Positions 62,262 through 64,000 of a DNA stretch of 64,000 bases are shown in pieces. Source of the stretch: Solea solea (lineage: Eukaryota > Chordata > Actinopteri > Pleuronectiformes > Soleidae); the NCBI RefSeq assembly GCF_958295425.1, contig NC_081149.1:13536961-13600960 (forward strand). The letters are read 5' to 3'. The notes below the pieces were generated by a model. That model had not been told where the DNA came from. It did no database searches and was given only the letters and a program-made list of their open reading frames with translations. How positions within the stretch are numbered: the first letter of the stretch is position 1; each line of letters starts with the position of its first letter. The position numbers and the translations under genes are program-made.

Positions 62262-62510
62262 GAATACTTCACCGATTAGCATGTAGCTTTGTATTACTAG
62301 AATAGAGGTAGTACTTTTGACAAAGTGTGCTTCCTAACCTCAGTTTCCCCTGAGTTGAGAAATATCTTCATTCTTTTCTTTGTTACGTGCCCACCAGTAA
62401 CATTTGGTCCTGTTAGCGTAACTGTTAGCAAAGATGGCCGACACTGTTTACATTCTGGGAATGAGGTCCCGTCGTCCTACAAGTGGGTCTAAAAAGTGCG
62501 GTTTATGCTA
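62262..62510 (+). mobile_element. truncated copy of the 20.35-kb foldback MITE
   Basis: It keeps the terminal sequence GGAATACTTCACCGATTAGC, the arm text TTTGTATTACTAGAATAGAG and the internal segment AACTGTTAGCAAAGATGGCC through GAGGTCCCGTC. It loses the element before the right arm. The shared internal part with the 20-kb copy is about 100 bases. Confidence 0.65.
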
Positions 62511-64000
62511 TTTTATATATTTTTACCCACATTAACCCAATTACAAGCAATTAAAAGCAGCATGTCATGGGACCTTTGAGCAACTTTGTTCTTGTTGTTG
62601 AAAACTGCAGGCTGTTCCTTGAGGTTACAACTGTTTTGTTTGTATTTTTCATTATTTTTGTATCGTCTACAGTACGACTAGAACACAGTCAAGGACGTTC
62701 TTGTCCGCGTGTGCAGGACTCTGGCTGATGAACACAAATTAGACGCATGTGCAAACCACGTGTGGACATACTACACAAATATGTGCCTGAGATGACATTT
62801 CATTTCAGCCCAAGTCTTACGATCCCAGACAAAGGCTGTGTGTGTGCGCATGTGTATGTGCGAAAAATACCTGAGCAAAACAAGTTAGCGTTAGTTATGT
62901 GGGCAATTATTGTAACCCCCATTTTTCCCTGTTCACAAAATGCCATTGTTAAGCACCTCCTTACACAGATGCACTGAATTCTTACACACATTTTTAACCC
63001 AAATGTCTCCCTTGTCTTTTAATTATCATTATAAAATGTTGCTAAGAGCAGTCCACTACCCTTCAACCTTGCTTCCCAACTAGCAAATATCTTTGGTACC
63101 ACTGAGCGCCATTGTTTTTTGTTAAATGGCTCTCGGTGTGCTCTCGCATTCACAGCAAAATTCAACCAGAAATCAGAGGCAAATTAAATACTGCATGAAC
63201 CCCTCTCTAAAAAACAAACCGTGGACTGGATTGCACACACACACACACACACACACAAGTCGGCAACGTGTTTGACAGCAATAAACCCACAACCCCCACA
63301 TTATCACACAGCGCGCGCAGACAGAGGAGACGAAGATGCTTCCCCATGACTGCTTAAATCCATTTCATTCTCCCCCCCCCCCCAGAGGCAGACTTATGTA
63401 ACTTTAAAGTGCCTGGTGTTACACAGGAGGAGATAAATAATCAAACAGTAGTGACCCAGTCAGTAGGAGGAGCTCTGAGAGCAAGATTTACTCTCAGAGC
63501 ATCGCTATCCCTTTGACTTTTGCCTGCAGTGTTTTGTCCGTGTTCACTTGCAAGCGTTCTTGCATGATTTAAAAACACGTCTGTCTTCATCAATAGACTA
63601 ACGCGCGCTGGCTACCGCCGCCACCTGCAGGAATCAGCACAAACTGCTAAGAGGTGTCAGTGTTTGCCGTCTCTGTGATGTTATTCATGTCAGTCTGTCT
63701 CATATCAATTGTGTACATGGAGGTTTTTTAAAGCGCTTCCCTTTACACTTTGACATCTGCTCCCTCTCCTGACGGGGAGAGCTCTCCATGGTGCTGAAGC
63801 AGAAGTCGCCCAGGTGCTAGCTGCAGTCAGTCATTGGTGCAGAGCCACGACGACACACACACACACACACACACACATGCGCTGGCAGCACCGCTCCCCT
63901 TTGGACGATGTGTAGTCGGGAAACCTGCAATCCAGGCCTGCTGACGCCGGCTTACATAATGCCATGCAAAGTGATGTTTTTTTTTTCCCTCTGCCTGACT

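Larger units (their letters stand above)
54357..64000 (-). other. aatk: aatk intron 1, 3' part
   Basis: Nearly 10 kb upstream of the transmembrane exon contain no recognisable first aatk exon. They contain TTAGGG-like repeats at 56.16-56.65 kb, a tRNA-like SINE head near 57671, a long (CA)n at 59879-59924, a C-tract at 61159-61179, a truncated MITE at 62262-62510 and (CA)n runs at 63234-63257 and 63854-63877. I see no promoter or CpG island that could be the aatk start. Confidence 0.65.

Noticed and set aside
63700..64000. Search for the first aatk exon or promoter at the right edge
   Set aside because: No minus-strand Met frame resembling the AATK N-terminus ending in the first base of an Asp codon, and no CpG-dense region, was seen. 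The exon probably lies outside the window.

Overview
This is nuclear DNA from a ray-finned fish, most likely a teleost. Both genes are vertebrate-type and split into many exons with GT-AG introns. The intervening DNA is AT-leaning and full of TG/CA microsatellites, tRNA-derived SINEs and short foldback (MITE-like) elements of the kind common in teleosts. There is no bacterial, plasmid, phage or CRISPR content. The species cannot be named from the window.

The window holds most of two genes in tail-to-tail (convergent) orientation. On the + strand, from about 1.4 to 36.2 kb, lies baiap2 (IRSp53), an I-BAR/SH3 scaffold linking Rho-family GTPases to actin. Thirteen consecutive coding exons plus one alternative last exon are visible. 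Only the first coding exon (about 18 residues in the human protein) is missing, upstream of base 1. On the - strand, from 54.4 kb down to about 38.0 kb or further, lies aatk (AATYK/LMTK1), a membrane-anchored lemur-family kinase. Twelve coding exons are visible, from the transmembrane exon through the kinase exons, one 3.4-kb acidic tail exon and two short 3' exons. Its first exon lies beyond base 64000. The same two genes are neighbours at human 17q25.3, so the pair is an old vertebrate syntenic block. Which teleost-duplication paralogue (a or b) is present cannot be decided here.

Inside an aatk intron, on the same strand as aatk, is a hairpin matching miR-338 (44181-44250). Human MIR338 sits in the same host gene. 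The opposite strand could give the antisense miR-3065.

The rest is intronic or intergenic DNA. 1-1419 is baiap2 intron 1. The large introns at 4.1-13.4 kb and 18.1-26.7 kb hold a GTGCC-repeat element, SINE pieces, a nested long-inverted-repeat MITE and one 200-N assembly gap (10430-10629). 36.2-38.0 kb is the convergent 3' region. 54.4-64.0 kb is aatk intron 1, with more SINE, MITE and TTAGGG-like dispersed repeats. Many open frames of 60-220 codons occur in this DNA; almost all are chance or simple-repeat products.

No wholly new system was found. The items most worth a second look are the intronic miR-338 locus, the two alternative baiap2 C-termini (one a PDZ ligand), the uncertain aatk C-terminus, a possible second aatk 5' exon near 45.7-45.9 kb, and the nested foldback repeats.
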